Notes: generated by a model from the letters alone, not told the origin. A DNA stretch of 64,000 nucleotides from Spirosoma taeanense (GCF_013127955.1 NZ_CP053435.1:3961001-4025000), one strand, 5' to 3'; positions 35,808 through 44,821 are shown, numbered from the stretch's first letter. Made by a program: numbers and translations.

Positions 35808-36932
35808 ATGATAACCGCAACGCAAGTAGCTACGCAACGCCTAATCAGTCAGCAGTTAGTCAACGCAAGCTGTCCATCGGCAGCCAGGGTTGTTCAGTGG
35901 ATGGGTGCGATGCAGGCGCAGGATTACGACATGGCCAGGTGGGCCATTGGCATACGGCTGCCGGGCAGCACTGAAACGCTGGTCGAAGACGCCCTTGACC
36001 GGGGTGACATTCTCCGTACGCACCTGCTCCGGCCAACCTGGCATTTCGTGGCGGCAACGGATATTCACTGGCTGCTCGCCCTGACGGCTCCTCAAGTTAA
36101 GAAATGCATGACCAGCATGAACCGGAAGCTCGAACTGGATGAGCGCGTATTCCGCAAAAGCAATGCGGTGATCGAAAAAGCGCTGGAAGGTCACACCTAT
36201 CTGACGCGCGAAGAGTTGATGACCCGACTGCAGGAGGTGGGTATCCAGACCGACGGGATACGTTCGGCGCATATTATGATGAATGCTGAACTGGATGGAG
36301 TCGTCTGCAATGGTCCTCGTCGTGAATACGACCGTCGTGGATACGATCGTCGTGAATACGATCGTCGGGCTAAGCAGTTTACGTATGCTTTGCTGCCGGA
36401 ACGCGTTCCAATTCGCCAGAGCCTCAGCCGTGAGGAAGCGCTGGCCGAACTCGCCAGGCGCTATTTTACAAGCCACGGACCCGCTACATTGAAAGATTTC
36501 GCCTGGTGGTCGGGCCTGAACGCCACGGACGTAAAGCAGGCGATTGAAGGCGCAAAACCCTATTTGCACTCCATGCCCGCCGATACACAGACATACTGGC
36601 TGGGGGCAACCTTCGCTGGGCCTGAGTCCGTTTCCGAACAAATCCATTTTCTGCCCGCGTTCGATGAGTTCATGGTGAGCTACTGCGACCGAACGGCCTC
36701 GCTGCAACCGGAGTTCGCCCGGCAGACGAATACCGGAAACGGCATTTTCTATCCCATCATCGTGGTTAATGGACAGGTAGTCGGTGTATGGAAACGAACC
36801 GTAAAACCGAAGGAATTAGCTATGGCGCTGACGTTCTTCTATCCCCTACCCGACGATCTGACGGAGCGTATCCGGGAGAAAGCCAACCTGTACGCCACCT
36901 ATACGCAGTGTAAACAGTTCGTGATTACGTAA
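35808..36932 (+). CDS. AlkZ/YcaQ-like winged-helix DNA glycosylase family protein
   Basis: A 374-residue protein of the winged-helix family that includes AlkZ and YcaQ, which unhook DNA crosslinks or bulky lesions. MGAMQAQDYDMARWAIG carries the family QxQ-type motif, followed by LRTHLLRPTWHFV and later RYFTSHGPATLKDFAWWSGL and FLPAFDEFMVSYCDR. Around residues 171-187 an Arg/Tyr/Asp tandem repeat (RREYD x3) is inserted before KQFTYALLPE, where the family usually has only a short Gly-rich turn. The rest of the fold appears complete. Single gene, convergent with the VOC gene. Confidence 0.85.
   Translation: MITATQVATQRLISQQLVNASCPSAARVVQWMGAMQAQDYDMARWAIGIRLPGSTETLVEDALDRGDILRTHLLRPTWHFVAATDIHWLLALTAPQVKKCMTSMNRKLELDERVFRKSNAVIEKALEGHTYLTREELMTRLQEVGIQTDGIRSAHIMMNAELDGVVCNGPRREYDRRGYDRREYDRRAKQFTYALLPERVPIRQSLSREEALAELARRYFTSHGPATLKDFAWWSGLNATDVKQAIEGAKPYLHSMPADTQTYWLGATFAGPESVSEQIHFLPAFDEFMVSYCDRTASLQPEFARQTNTGNGIFYPIIVVNGQVVGVWKRTVKPKELAMALTFFYPLPDDLTERIREKANLYATYTQCKQFVIT
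36318..36362 (+). repeat. Three 15-bp tandem repeats inside the AlkZ-like gene
   Basis: Units CGTCGTGAATACGAC, CGTCGTGGATACGAT and CGTCGTGAATACGAT follow each other in frame, with a partial fourth (CGTCGG). They encode RREYD, RRGYD, RREYD. Changing the copy number would keep the frame. Confidence 0.85.
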
Positions 36933-36970
36933 TCCGCAACGTCATGGTTACGCTTATCTCAAAAGCAAAA

Positions 36971-37000
36971 CCGGTGGCCGATTACGTAATCGGCCACCGG
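36971..37000. terminator. Perfect 30-bp palindrome, probable terminator of the VOC gene
   Basis: Two 15-base arms (CCGGTGGCCGATTAC and GTAATCGGCCACCGG) without spacer, between convergent genes. On the minus strand TTTTGCTTTT follows, so it should end the VOC transcript. Its central 12 bases also occur 57 bases upstream across the stop of the AlkZ-like gene. Confidence 0.7.
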
Positions 37001-37017
37001 CTTATTAAGCAGATCTT

Positions 37018-37479
37018 TTATGCTTCCTCCAGCTCTTTGATGTTGAGCTTGCCCATTTTCATCATGGCCGCCATGACGCGTTTGGCTTTTTCCCGGTCTT
37101 TGTCCTGCAAAAGCCGGCTCAGCGCCGAGGGGACAATCTGCCACGATACGCCAAATTTATCTTTGAGCCAGCCGCACGGTCCTTTCTGGCCGCCTTCCGA
37201 AAGTTTCTCCCAGTAGCGATCCACTTCTTCCTGCGTTTCGCAGTTGACAAACAGGGAGATACCTTCCGAAAAAGAAAAGTACGAGCCGCCGTTCAGGGCG
37301 AAATACTCCTGTCCTTCGAGCTGAAAGATAACCGACATGACGGTGCCTGCCGGCATGGGACCGCCCTCCTGGTAGCGGCTGACACTAAGGATTTTCGAGT
37401 TATTAAAAATGGAGGTGTACAAATTTACAGCCTCCTCCGCCTGATCGTTAAAGGCTAGAAATGTGGTGATCTTCTGCAT
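37018..37479 (-). CDS. PhnB-like VOC family protein
   Basis: 153 residues of the vicinal-oxygen-chelate fold, PhnB/3-demethylubiquinone-methyltransferase-like subgroup. ITTFLAFNDQAEEAVNLYTSIF at the N-terminus and LFVNCETQEEVDRYWEKLSEGG, then CGWLKDKFGVSWQIVP, are the standard markers. Function of these proteins is generally unknown. A second VOC gene precedes it by 35 bases on the same strand, so they are likely co-transcribed. Confidence 0.88.
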   Translation of the reverse strand: MQKITTFLAFNDQAEEAVNLYTSIFNNSKILSVSRYQEGGPMPAGTVMSVIFQLEGQEYFALNGGSYFSFSEGISLFVNCETQEEVDRYWEKLSEGGQKGPCGWLKDKFGVSWQIVPSALSRLLQDKDREKAKRVMAAMMKMGKLNIKELEEA

Positions 37480-37514
37480 TTCACTTACTGGTCTGGCTGT
37501 TGATTTAAAATTAT

Positions 37515-37955
37515 TTAGGCGGCAGAGGATGCATCCTGCGAAACCTGCTCCGGATTAACGGCGCTCGGGTCCATGTACATAACTTCCCACAGGTGTCCGT
37601 CCGGGTCCTGAAAACTACGGCCATACATAAAGCCCTGGTCGATGGGATCATACGAAAAACTTCCACCCGACGCCAACGCCTTGTCGGCCAGTTCATCTAC
37701 TTTTTCCCGGCTGTCGGCCGAAAGGCAGATGATTGATTCGGTGGTCTTTGTCGCATCGGCAATTTCCTTGGACGTAAATGTCTTGAAGAACTTCTCGACC
37801 AGCAGCATGACATAGATGCTGTTTTCGCTCACGACCATGCAGGTAGCGTCCTCGTTGGTAAACCGGGCATCGAAGCTAAAGCCAAGCTGGGTGAAAAATT
37901 CGACCGACCGGTTGAGGTCTTTGACGGGCAGGTTTACAAAGATCATGGTTGCCAT
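37515..37955 (-). CDS. VOC family (glyoxalase-like) protein
   Basis: 146 residues starting MATMIFVNLPVKDLNRSVEFF, with a C-terminal half ending FQDPDGHLWEVMYMDPSAV, the usual glyoxalase/extradiol-type signature with His and Glu as possible metal ligands. It heads a two-gene unit with the PhnB-like gene. Substrate unknown. It is divergent from the SDR gene, with a 275-base gap that must hold both promoters; I see no clear element there. Confidence 0.87.
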   Translation of the reverse strand: MATMIFVNLPVKDLNRSVEFFTQLGFSFDARFTNEDATCMVVSENSIYVMLLVEKFFKTFTSKEIADATKTTESIICLSADSREKVDELADKALASGGSFSYDPIDQGFMYGRSFQDPDGHLWEVMYMDPSAVNPEQVSQDASSAA

Positions 37956-38230
37956 TTGTATTTGTGTTTTAGTGTTTACTTAACAAAGGTACCCCCGGCA
38001 GGGCGACGGGCAGATGGGTAAATGCGGCAAGATACGGGGCAGATTGCGGCAATTTTCATCAGGCAAAATTCCCCTGTTGTTAACCCATAAACAGGCTAAA
38101 TACCGGGCTCTGCCTCTCCTTCTTTTTGTCATCTTCAGGCGCGTCAGAAACGGCAGCGGAGATAATAATTCGGTCGTTTGCCGAACAAAGTAAACCGGTA
38201 GCAGGTCTTCCTGACAATAGAAACCCAGAT

Positions 38231-38971
38231 ATGAATTTAGCAGCAAACACCGTCCTGATTACGGGCGGAGCGTCCGGCATCGGCTGGGCATTGGCCGAAC
38301 GATTTCTTCAGGCGGGCAGCCAGGTCGTGCTTTGTGGGCGACGCGCCGACAAGCTTCAGGAACGACAGCAGCAGTATCCTCAACTTCGCGTTCGGGCAGG
38401 CGACGTCGGGCGGGCATCCGAACGTGTGGACCTGTTTGAATGGGTCCGTAACGAGGTCCCGCAGGTCAACGTATTGATCAACAACGCTGGTATTCAGCGT
38501 CGGATGAAACTGACTGACAACACGGAAGACTGGAGCCAGACGCAGCAGGAAATCGCCATTAATCTGGATGCGCCCATTCATCTCTCTACGCTGTTCATTC
38601 CGCATCTGAAGCAGCAGCCAAACCCCGCCATCATCAACGTAACGTCCGGACTGGCCTATGTACCGGGGGCCTTTGCGCCTGTTTACAGCGCCACCAAAGC
38701 GGCCCTGCACTCGTTCACGATGTCTTTACGGTATCAATTACGCGAGACGCCAATCAAGGTAATTGAGCTGGTGCCGCCCGCCGTCAACACCGATCTGGGC
38801 GGTACGGGTCTGCATACGTTTGGTGTACCAGTCGGCGATTTTGCCGATGCGATGATGCAGGGTCTGGAGGCTGATGCACTGGAAATTGGCTATGGCACGT
38901 CTGAGCGTAACCGAATGGCCTCCCGTCAGGAAATCGACGAAATCTTTCAGCAGATGAACAGTCGATTTTAG
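38231..38971 (+). CDS. SDR family oxidoreductase (DltE-like)
   Basis: 246 residues starting MNLAANTVLITGGASGIG. I preferred this ATG over a longer upstream frame because the Rossmann motif TGGASGIG then sits at residues 12-19 as usual. NNAG follows, then the catalytic YSATK near residue 150 and a Ser in VTSGLAYVPG. It resembles the DltE-like short-chain dehydrogenases of Bacteroidota. Substrate unknown; cytosolic. Confidence 0.88.
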   Translation: MNLAANTVLITGGASGIGWALAERFLQAGSQVVLCGRRADKLQERQQQYPQLRVRAGDVGRASERVDLFEWVRNEVPQVNVLINNAGIQRRMKLTDNTEDWSQTQQEIAINLDAPIHLSTLFIPHLKQQPNPAIINVTSGLAYVPGAFAPVYSATKAALHSFTMSLRYQLRETPIKVIELVPPAVNTDLGGTGLHTFGVPVGDFADAMMQGLEADALEIGYGTSERNRMASRQEIDEIFQQMNSRF

Positions 38972-39028
38972 AGAGTAAGCCCTTTTAGAGGTAACCGCCT
39001 GTGAGGATATAGGCGACTACCGTTCGTG

Positions 39029-39967
39029 ATGAAAACGTTACCCCTTACGCTCTTTTTACTGGCCAGTGCTCTTGTGTGTTTGCAGGCCGGCCCGTTTCCG
39101 AAGCGCACCAGACGCGTGCTGTTTCTCGGCAACAGCATTACCTACGCCGGTGCTTACGTCTCGGCTATCGAGGCTTACCTGATTACGCATTACCCCAAAC
39201 AGCATTACGAATTCATCAATGTCGGATTGCCGAGCGAGACCGTTTCGGGGCTGAGCGAACCGAACCACGCCGACGGACGATTTCCCCGCCCCGATCTGCA
39301 CGAACGACTCGACCGAGTGCTGGCGCAAACCCGGCCAGACGTCGTGTTCGCCTGCTACGGCATGAACGATGGGATCAGTATGCCGCTGGCGGAAGAACGG
39401 TTCAGGCCCTATCGGGAGGGAATGAAATGGCTGCATACCGAACTAGAGAAAGCCGGGGCGAAGCGGATCATTTTCCTGACCCCGCCCGTGCATGACCACC
39501 CGGAGCTGGGCACGCAGGGCTACAACCGAACCTTGGATGCCTATTCGGAATGGTTGCTGGCCCAGAGAGACACGCTCAAGTGGGAAGTGGCCGACATTCA
39601 TTTCCCCATGACCCGTTATCTGGAAGAAAAGCGGCAGACCGATTCCCTGTTTAAGTTGGCGAAAGACGGCGTGCATCCCGGCGAGTTAGGGCATTGGCTG
39701 ATGGCCAAACCGGTTCTGCTGTACCTGGGCGAAAAGGTTGACGCAGCCGAGTCGATTGAGCAGGCTTTAGCCGATCAGCCGCAGGGCGAAGCCATTCTGA
39801 AGTTAGTGAGCCAACGCCAGAACGTCATGAAAAATGCCTGGCTCAAAGCGACAGGCCACAAACGACCCGAGATGCCTTCCGGCGTCTCAATGACCGAAGC
39901 CCGCCAAACCTACAATACAATTGAAAACCAGATACGGGCGCTTCTTCGGGAGAGAAAGGGGCAGTAG
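39029..39967 (+). CDS. Exported SGNH/GDSL-type hydrolase
   Basis: About 312 residues starting MKTLPLTLFLLASALVCLQAG, a signal peptide. A GTG one codon upstream is an alternative start. Block I is VLFLGNSIT with the nucleophile Ser36, block III contains CYGMNDG, and block V is KDGVHPGELGH with the Asp and His of the triad. Such secreted esterases often remove acetyl groups from polysaccharides, which would fit the GH5 and lyase genes nearby, although they are on the other strand. The specificity is not readable. Confidence 0.88.
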   Translation: MKTLPLTLFLLASALVCLQAGPFPKRTRRVLFLGNSITYAGAYVSAIEAYLITHYPKQHYEFINVGLPSETVSGLSEPNHADGRFPRPDLHERLDRVLAQTRPDVVFACYGMNDGISMPLAEERFRPYREGMKWLHTELEKAGAKRIIFLTPPVHDHPELGTQGYNRTLDAYSEWLLAQRDTLKWEVADIHFPMTRYLEEKRQTDSLFKLAKDGVHPGELGHWLMAKPVLLYLGEKVDAAESIEQALADQPQGEAILKLVSQRQNVMKNAWLKATGHKRPEMPSGVSMTEARQTYNTIENQIRALLRERKGQ

Positions 39968-40006
39968 ACTCTACTTCTGGTTATTTGAACTGGCGATAAA
40001 ATCATG

Positions 40007-40359
40007 CTATTCTGCAAAATACTCAGATAGCAGTCGTTCAACGCACAGCCTCAGCGGTTCTAGTCTCTGTGTAATAATATCCAAAAGCAGTTCAAGGTCG
40101 ATACCAAAATACTCATGAGTTACAAAGTTGCGAAAGGCAACAATTTTCCGTAATTCAGTTTCCGGTGCAGCCTCTTTAAGCGTGTCAGACAGATGATTAG
40201 CTGCTTCACCGATGATTTCTATTGGCGTTCAACCGCAAACCGAAACATAGGCTCATCGAAAAGCGCTGCTTTGGAGCGGCTCTCTAAAAATGTGTCAATG
40301 TAGGCAATGGCTTGTAAAATGTGGAGTAAGCGAGCTTTGTCGTCAAGCAGCCTTTTCAT
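40007..40359 (-). pseudogene. hepT: HepT-type (DUF86) HEPN toxin gene, frameshifted
   Basis: Starts 17 bases inside the end of the MNT gene and reads MKRLLDDKARLLHILQAIAY, TFLESRSKAALF and FRFAVERQ, then meets a stop at 40219-40221. One base appears to be missing there. In the next frame the protein continues EIIGEAANHLSDTLKEAAPE, RKIVAFRNFVTHEYFGIDLE and ends VERLLSEYFAE. The RNase motif Rx4H (RNFVTH) is preserved but out of frame. Total restored length of about 117 residues is normal for HepT. The site is not a homopolymer. Confidence 0.8.
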
Positions 40360-40627
40360 AAATTAGTTGCTTTTCGCTATCAATATAAGGCTTGATATAC
40401 GGAGAAAGTCCGTTTGCACTCACCAAATCTACAGGTCTGTTCAGCAATGCCGATAACTGCTCCTGCATGGTAAGGAATTGATAAAAGTCAGCCCCCTGCT
40501 CGTAGTCAAGTTCAACAAGTATATCGATATCACTATCTGAAGTTTGTTCGCCCCCAGCTACCGACCCGAACACATAGGCCCGTTTTACCGGCTGCCCCTG
40601 AAAGTACGTAACGAGTTGTGGAAACAT
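40343..40627 (-). CDS. mntA: MNT-type nucleotidyltransferase (MntA-like antitoxin)
   Basis: 94 residues with the signature GSVAGGEQTSDSDIDILVEL, the GS motif and two metal-binding Asp of minimal nucleotidyltransferases. In the MntA/HepT systems studied, MntA adds AMP to a Tyr of the HEPN ribonuclease and so silences it. The open frame is complete and overlaps the HepT gene by 17 bases. The toxin gene downstream is broken. It is unrelated in detail to the other MNT gene at about 20.9 kb, whose partner is a different HEPN class. Confidence 0.87.
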   Translation of the reverse strand: MFPQLVTYFQGQPVKRAYVFGSVAGGEQTSDSDIDILVELDYEQGADFYQFLTMQEQLSALLNRPVDLVSANGLSPYIKPYIDSEKQLIYEKAA

Positions 40628-40687
40628 ACAAATTCAGTTAAATCTTTAGAAAGTTACTCAAAAGCTGCGAACATTGTTTTCGCTCCA

Positions 40688-41698
40688 TCAATTCTTCCCC
40701 GAATACGTCTGCAGGGCTTTCCTGAAATAGCGTCCCTGCCGGGTGGGCGTATAGTTCCAGTCGCTGAACAGCGACGGAGCCCACTGTGGGTCGAACACCC
40801 AGACGACGTATGAGATGCCGTTCGTGTCGCAGTAGCGGGTGATGGCGTCGCCGTAGGACTCGTCGCTGATGACGGGTACGTGCGCCCCTTTGTCGTCGGG
40901 TCCGCAGAAGCCGATTTCGGTTAAAATCACCGGGTATTTCTGCGCGACGTAACCCCAGTCGGCGGTCCATTTGTCTTCCCAGGGCTTTTCGCGTTTCATC
41001 GGATACGGGTGACTGACGTAAGCAATCCCTTCGGCGTTGATGGGGTTCTGAGCCACCTCGCGCAGATCATACGCCCAGTTGAAACCGGCCACCAGCGGAA
41101 TCCCTTTACCGCCGTTGGCCCGAATGATGGTGATGGTTTCCTCCATCAGCTTCTTCCACTCGGCCCAGCTGCATGTACCCAGTTTACCGCCCATGACGGT
41201 CGGTTCGTTGAACAGTTCGAAGAACGCTACAGTCGAGTTGTCTTTGTAATGATCGGCTATCGTCCGCCAGAACTCAAACGACTCCTTCTGGGTAGTCTCG
41301 TACATGGGGCTCTGGTACATTTCGTTTTTGAGGTTGCCGATGCTGTGCCAGTCGATGATCACGTACAGGCCCAGCTCACCTGCCCAGGCAACACCTTTGT
41401 CGAGCAGTTGGAGATACTGGTCCTTGCCCCGGCTGCGCCAGGCCGTCGGGTGAACCGGAAACCGGACAAGCGTAGCGCCCCAGCGTTTCATTTCCTCAAA
41501 GTACGCCTTATCCCAATGGCCGCTTTTTTCGAGCCGATCGGGGTCGCTGGCATTCAGGCCGCGAAAAACCAGCGTTTTGCCTTCGGCCGTAACAAATTTA
41601 TTACCCTGAACCTGTACCGGACCCAGTTTGGTCGTCTGCGCAGACGCCTGAAAGAACACAAAAAGAACTAGGAATAGACTCGATAAAGAAGCTTTCAT
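40688..41698 (-). CDS. Exported GH5 family glycoside hydrolase
   Basis: 336 residues with a signal peptide ending near ASAQ. The (beta/alpha)8 fold shows GLNASD, WGATLVRFPVHPTAW, YVIIDWHS, the acid/base Glu in FELFNEP near residue 163 and the nucleophile Glu in LTEIGF near residue 260. This is a cellulase/mannanase-type clan A enzyme. It lies downstream of the heparinase-like gene on the same strand (about 180-base gap). The substrate is a beta-linked glucan or mannan by family, not decided by the sequence alone. Confidence 0.9.
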   Translation of the reverse strand: MKASLSSLFLVLFVFFQASAQTTKLGPVQVQGNKFVTAEGKTLVFRGLNASDPDRLEKSGHWDKAYFEEMKRWGATLVRFPVHPTAWRSRGKDQYLQLLDKGVAWAGELGLYVIIDWHSIGNLKNEMYQSPMYETTQKESFEFWRTIADHYKDNSTVAFFELFNEPTVMGGKLGTCSWAEWKKLMEETITIIRANGGKGIPLVAGFNWAYDLREVAQNPINAEGIAYVSHPYPMKREKPWEDKWTADWGYVAQKYPVILTEIGFCGPDDKGAHVPVISDESYGDAITRYCDTNGISYVVWVFDPQWAPSLFSDWNYTPTRQGRYFRKALQTYSGKN

Positions 41699-41880
41699 TA
41701 ACTAAACCAGACTGATTTTTAGCCAGAAACCGATCTCCGTAAACCCAATGAGCATCCTCTCAACTAGTACCATCAACAGGCGAAGGGCAACTGGTAGACA
41801 GATTGATTCGCAACCTAGCGTGATTTGTTCAGTTTACCAACTCCACCTAACTGCTGATGAAGGCAGGACGGATTCCATTT

Positions 41881-43767
41881 TTAGCGCGGCCATTTGTCCA
41901 GCGGCAGCACTGGTTTTGTCGCCTGCTGAATGGCTTTTTCGGGGATCAGCATTACGGTCAGGTTCCCTTTCGTGTTAGCGGGCATCGTCACCTCAAAGCC
42001 AACCAGCTGCGTACCGGGATTGGGCGCGTCGTAGTCATGGGGCGGGTCGGTTGGCCAGGTTTTCAGCGTAACGTCTGCGGGTTCCTGAACCTGAAGAATA
42101 AGCTTCTTGCCATCTTTAGTCAGTTCAGCCCGGTTCCTGCCTGTCAGGTTTACGGTGGCTCCCGTCAGCATCGTCCAGCGAACAGTCGCGTTTTTGGCGG
42201 CAGTTTCCAGCTCATCGCGCACTACGACGTACGCCTGATCGACGATAGCAATGCCCCGGTTGGCGCTCGCCAGTGAGCCTTCATACAGGCCCGTCAGGTT
42301 AGTGGCCGCGCTCATAAAGGGAGGTTTTTTCGAGGCATGGGTGATGGTGGCGTTTCCGTTAACCCGCTGCGCTTCGTTGTTCACGGTAAGCGTATTGTGT
42401 ACCTGATTGGAATACCGGTACACCTGCCACCGCTGCGAGTTCTGCTCCTTATCCCACAGCTTTACGCCTTTGGATTCGAGCGAGTTATAATCCTGCATGC
42501 CAAAATCCATCGCCCACCGAACGCCATCGGCTTCCATCACGAACGAGCCAACGTCCATGTGCGCGTGATTAACCGAGGGCGAACCGGCTTTCAGGCCCAC
42601 GAACAGCGCATCCGGATCGGTCCAGGAGGTTCGCATCAGGGCCACAGGGCTTTTTCCTTCGCCAACCCATACCGTTGCCTTCGGCTCGGGTATGCTGTTT
42701 ACCCGGATGCCTCCGCTCCATAACATGATGGCCGGCATCAGCCGATCCCGGACGTGGCTTTGGGCGTCGCTGTTCAGCAGGCGATTTCGTTCTACCCACA
42801 GCAGCGAGGGGTCTTTTAGCTTATTGGCAAACCAGAACATAGCCGGTTGCAGACTACCGCCCGTTCCGGCATCGGAATAGTTGAACGAATTGCCCGACGG
42901 TCCGGTCATATTGGCCAGATACCCGGCGGTTTTCAAAAAACCGGGCTGATTCGACAGACCAAAATCCTGACCAAACGCTTTCTCCAGGGCGCTGATTAGC
43001 ATTACGTTGAAACTGGTTCCGTACCCCCAGTAGCTATACCCCTCGGGGTAAGCGCCATCCGGTGCGTAATCGGCCATGGGCAGCACCACGCTTTCGATAG
43101 CCCGATTGATAACCGTTCGGGCGAGTTCGGGCTGGTCTTCAGAGATCGCCAGTGCGCCATAGGTCATGCCCGCGTTGCACACCTGATTCCAGTTGTGCGA
43201 GGCTTTCAGCCAGCTGTTGTACCGCGTATCGAATGAGGGTTCAATCCCTTTTTTCAGAATAGCGTCTTTGATGGCCGAGCGGGCAGCGGGCGACAGATCG
43301 TTGTACAGCCAATCGTACCCAATGGCGACGGCCATGGTCATTTCGGCCACGTCCAGAAAGTGCGACGGGTTCCAGTCGCTGAATGCCGACACGGCCAGTA
43401 GTTCCTTTTCCGCTCGCTGCAGATACGTTGGCTGCCGGGTCATCCGCCAGGCGTAGGACAGAAAAAACAGCCGACGTAACGCTTCCCGCGATTTGTCCAG
43501 CAACCGACGCCCAATCTGGATGCGTTCGACCGGCGCAACGGCCAGCATTCGGTCGCATTCGGCCAGGATGGCCTGATGAACGTTCTGCCAGGCGTTGTCG
43601 GCAGCAATGGTTTTCCGGATGGCCTGCTCCTCGCCCTGACGTAACAGAATCCGGGGGTGGGCTGACAGTGGGGTCGTGGGCCCGATGGGGTTGTTCTGCG
43701 CCTGTACGCCAACCTTGGATAACACCAGAAACGTAACGCAGACCAGGAGCGAAAAAAGAGGGTTCAT
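41881..43767 (-). CDS. Exported heparinase II/III-like polysaccharide lyase
   Basis: 628 residues with a signal peptide ending near VQAQN. The N-terminal helical toroid includes KASHNWNQVCNAGMTYGALA, where the Asn/His pair is typical of alginate-lyase and heparinase II/III proteins. YPEGYSYWGYGTSF carries the Tyr usually used in catalysis, and the C-terminal beta-sheet domain has SVNHAHMDVGSFVMEADGV, with the second His. It should cleave uronic-acid-containing polysaccharide. Together with the GH5 enzyme and the sugar-acid carriers in the window it suggests use of acidic glycans. Confidence 0.85.
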   Translation of the reverse strand: MNPLFSLLVCVTFLVLSKVGVQAQNNPIGPTTPLSAHPRILLRQGEEQAIRKTIAADNAWQNVHQAILAECDRMLAVAPVERIQIGRRLLDKSREALRRLFFLSYAWRMTRQPTYLQRAEKELLAVSAFSDWNPSHFLDVAEMTMAVAIGYDWLYNDLSPAARSAIKDAILKKGIEPSFDTRYNSWLKASHNWNQVCNAGMTYGALAISEDQPELARTVINRAIESVVLPMADYAPDGAYPEGYSYWGYGTSFNVMLISALEKAFGQDFGLSNQPGFLKTAGYLANMTGPSGNSFNYSDAGTGGSLQPAMFWFANKLKDPSLLWVERNRLLNSDAQSHVRDRLMPAIMLWSGGIRVNSIPEPKATVWVGEGKSPVALMRTSWTDPDALFVGLKAGSPSVNHAHMDVGSFVMEADGVRWAMDFGMQDYNSLESKGVKLWDKEQNSQRWQVYRYSNQVHNTLTVNNEAQRVNGNATITHASKKPPFMSAATNLTGLYEGSLASANRGIAIVDQAYVVVRDELETAAKNATVRWTMLTGATVNLTGRNRAELTKDGKKLILQVQEPADVTLKTWPTDPPHDYDAPNPGTQLVGFEVTMPANTKGNLTVMLIPEKAIQQATKPVLPLDKWPR

Positions 43768-43786
43768 AAAAAGCCGATTTATTGAA

Positions 43787-43831
43787 AAAGCCGCCCGCTG
43801 GAGGCCAGCCGCAGCCAGGTCGGGCGGCTTT
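43787..43831 (-). terminator. Terminator after the DUF1080 gene
   Basis: Eleven-base arms (AAAGCCGCCCG and CGGGCGGCTTT) with a 23-base loop. On the minus strand the stem ends in TTTTT. It separates the DUF1080 gene from the heparinase-like gene. Confidence 0.75.
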
Positions 43832-43842
43832 GTTTCGCAGCC

Positions 43843-44634
43843 TTAGAAATCCGTGTCGGCCTGGTTAAAATCCATCTCCTTAATCCAGATGTTCCGATAC
43901 AGCACATCATGCCCTTCGGCCTGTAGTTTAAGCCCGCCGGGCGCATCGGTAATGCCTTTGCCGCCGTCGTTACCGCCGTCCATGCCGGAGTTTGGTCCGC
44001 CCCAGACCTGATTAATCGTCTGGTTCGTGTGCACTTTCTTGCCGTTGAAATACATCGTCATCATCGCGGGTTCGGTGCGTTTGCCGTCCTGAAAACGAGC
44101 CGCCCGGAATTGAATGTCGTAGGCATTCCACTTGCCGATACCGTTGTAGGCGTAATAGGGCGAGGGCGATTCGTTGATCACGGCTCCCAGTCCGTGCCGG
44201 GTGGTGTCGCCGTCGAATATCTGAATCTCGTAGCGGTTCTGCAGGTACACGCCACTGTTGCCACCGGACTTGCTGACGTAAAACTCGACGTGCAGCCGGA
44301 AATCGCGGTACGGTTTCTTGGTCACAATGTCGGCGGCTCCGTATTTGCCGCCCGCAGCTGAGGGGTCATTGCTGTTCAGGGCCATACCGCTCCCAGCCGG
44401 ATCATTCTCAACCGTCCACTTGATGGGCAGCGTAGCGGCCAGTCGCGGCCCCTGCCAGTACGTCCACTTTTCGTCGAGCGTTTTGCGGGAACCATCAAAC
44501 AGCACCTCAGCCCCTTTGGGCGCTTTGACGCCAATGCCTACGTCGGGCTTACTGACGGAGATCATGCCAGCGCTGACTACCAGCAGCAGTAAGGCAGGCA
44601 ATACGATACTTGGATTACGGATGAACGCGATCAT
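43843..44634 (-). CDS. Exported DUF1080 (3-keto-disaccharide hydrolase-like) protein
   Basis: 263 residues with an N-terminal hydrophobic signal. Markers are DFRLHVEFYVSKSGGNSGVY, LQNRYEIQIFDGDT, GKWNAYDIQFRA and a final GLKLQAEGHDVLYRNIWIKE, the standard concanavalin-like DUF1080 layout. Members of this family act as hydrolases of 3-keto-glycosides in the periplasm, a route that starts with Gfo/Idh-type or other oxidation of the sugar. The Gfo/Idh cluster at 51-56 kb would be a fitting partner. Own terminator downstream. Confidence 0.9.
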   Translation of the reverse strand: MIAFIRNPSIVLPALLLLVVSAGMISVSKPDVGIGVKAPKGAEVLFDGSRKTLDEKWTYWQGPRLAATLPIKWTVENDPAGSGMALNSNDPSAAGGKYGAADIVTKKPYRDFRLHVEFYVSKSGGNSGVYLQNRYEIQIFDGDTTRHGLGAVINESPSPYYAYNGIGKWNAYDIQFRAARFQDGKRTEPAMMTMYFNGKKVHTNQTINQVWGGPNSGMDGGNDGGKGITDAPGGLKLQAEGHDVLYRNIWIKEMDFNQADTDF

Positions 44635-44821
44635 GAGGTCGTGACTGGTTAGATTAAATTAACGAAACGATACACTTACGTAAGAATATCCGTCGCCACA
44701 TCTACCGGTGTCGAACGACCATAGCTTATTACCGAAACCTAAAGTTATCAGACTAGATTATCTGGATTGGAACAAACGCGCAGGTGTAAACGTCTTTTCA
44801 AAGAAGCTCCGTCCTGAACGC

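Noticed and set aside
35856..36707. 283-codon minus-strand frame opposite the AlkZ-like gene
   Set aside because: Antisense shadow; the plus-strand frame has clear family motifs across its length.
40219..40225. Programmed ribosomal frameshift in the HepT gene
   Set aside because: A minus-one shift would be needed at CCAATAG, which is not a slippery heptamer, and no stimulating structure is evident.
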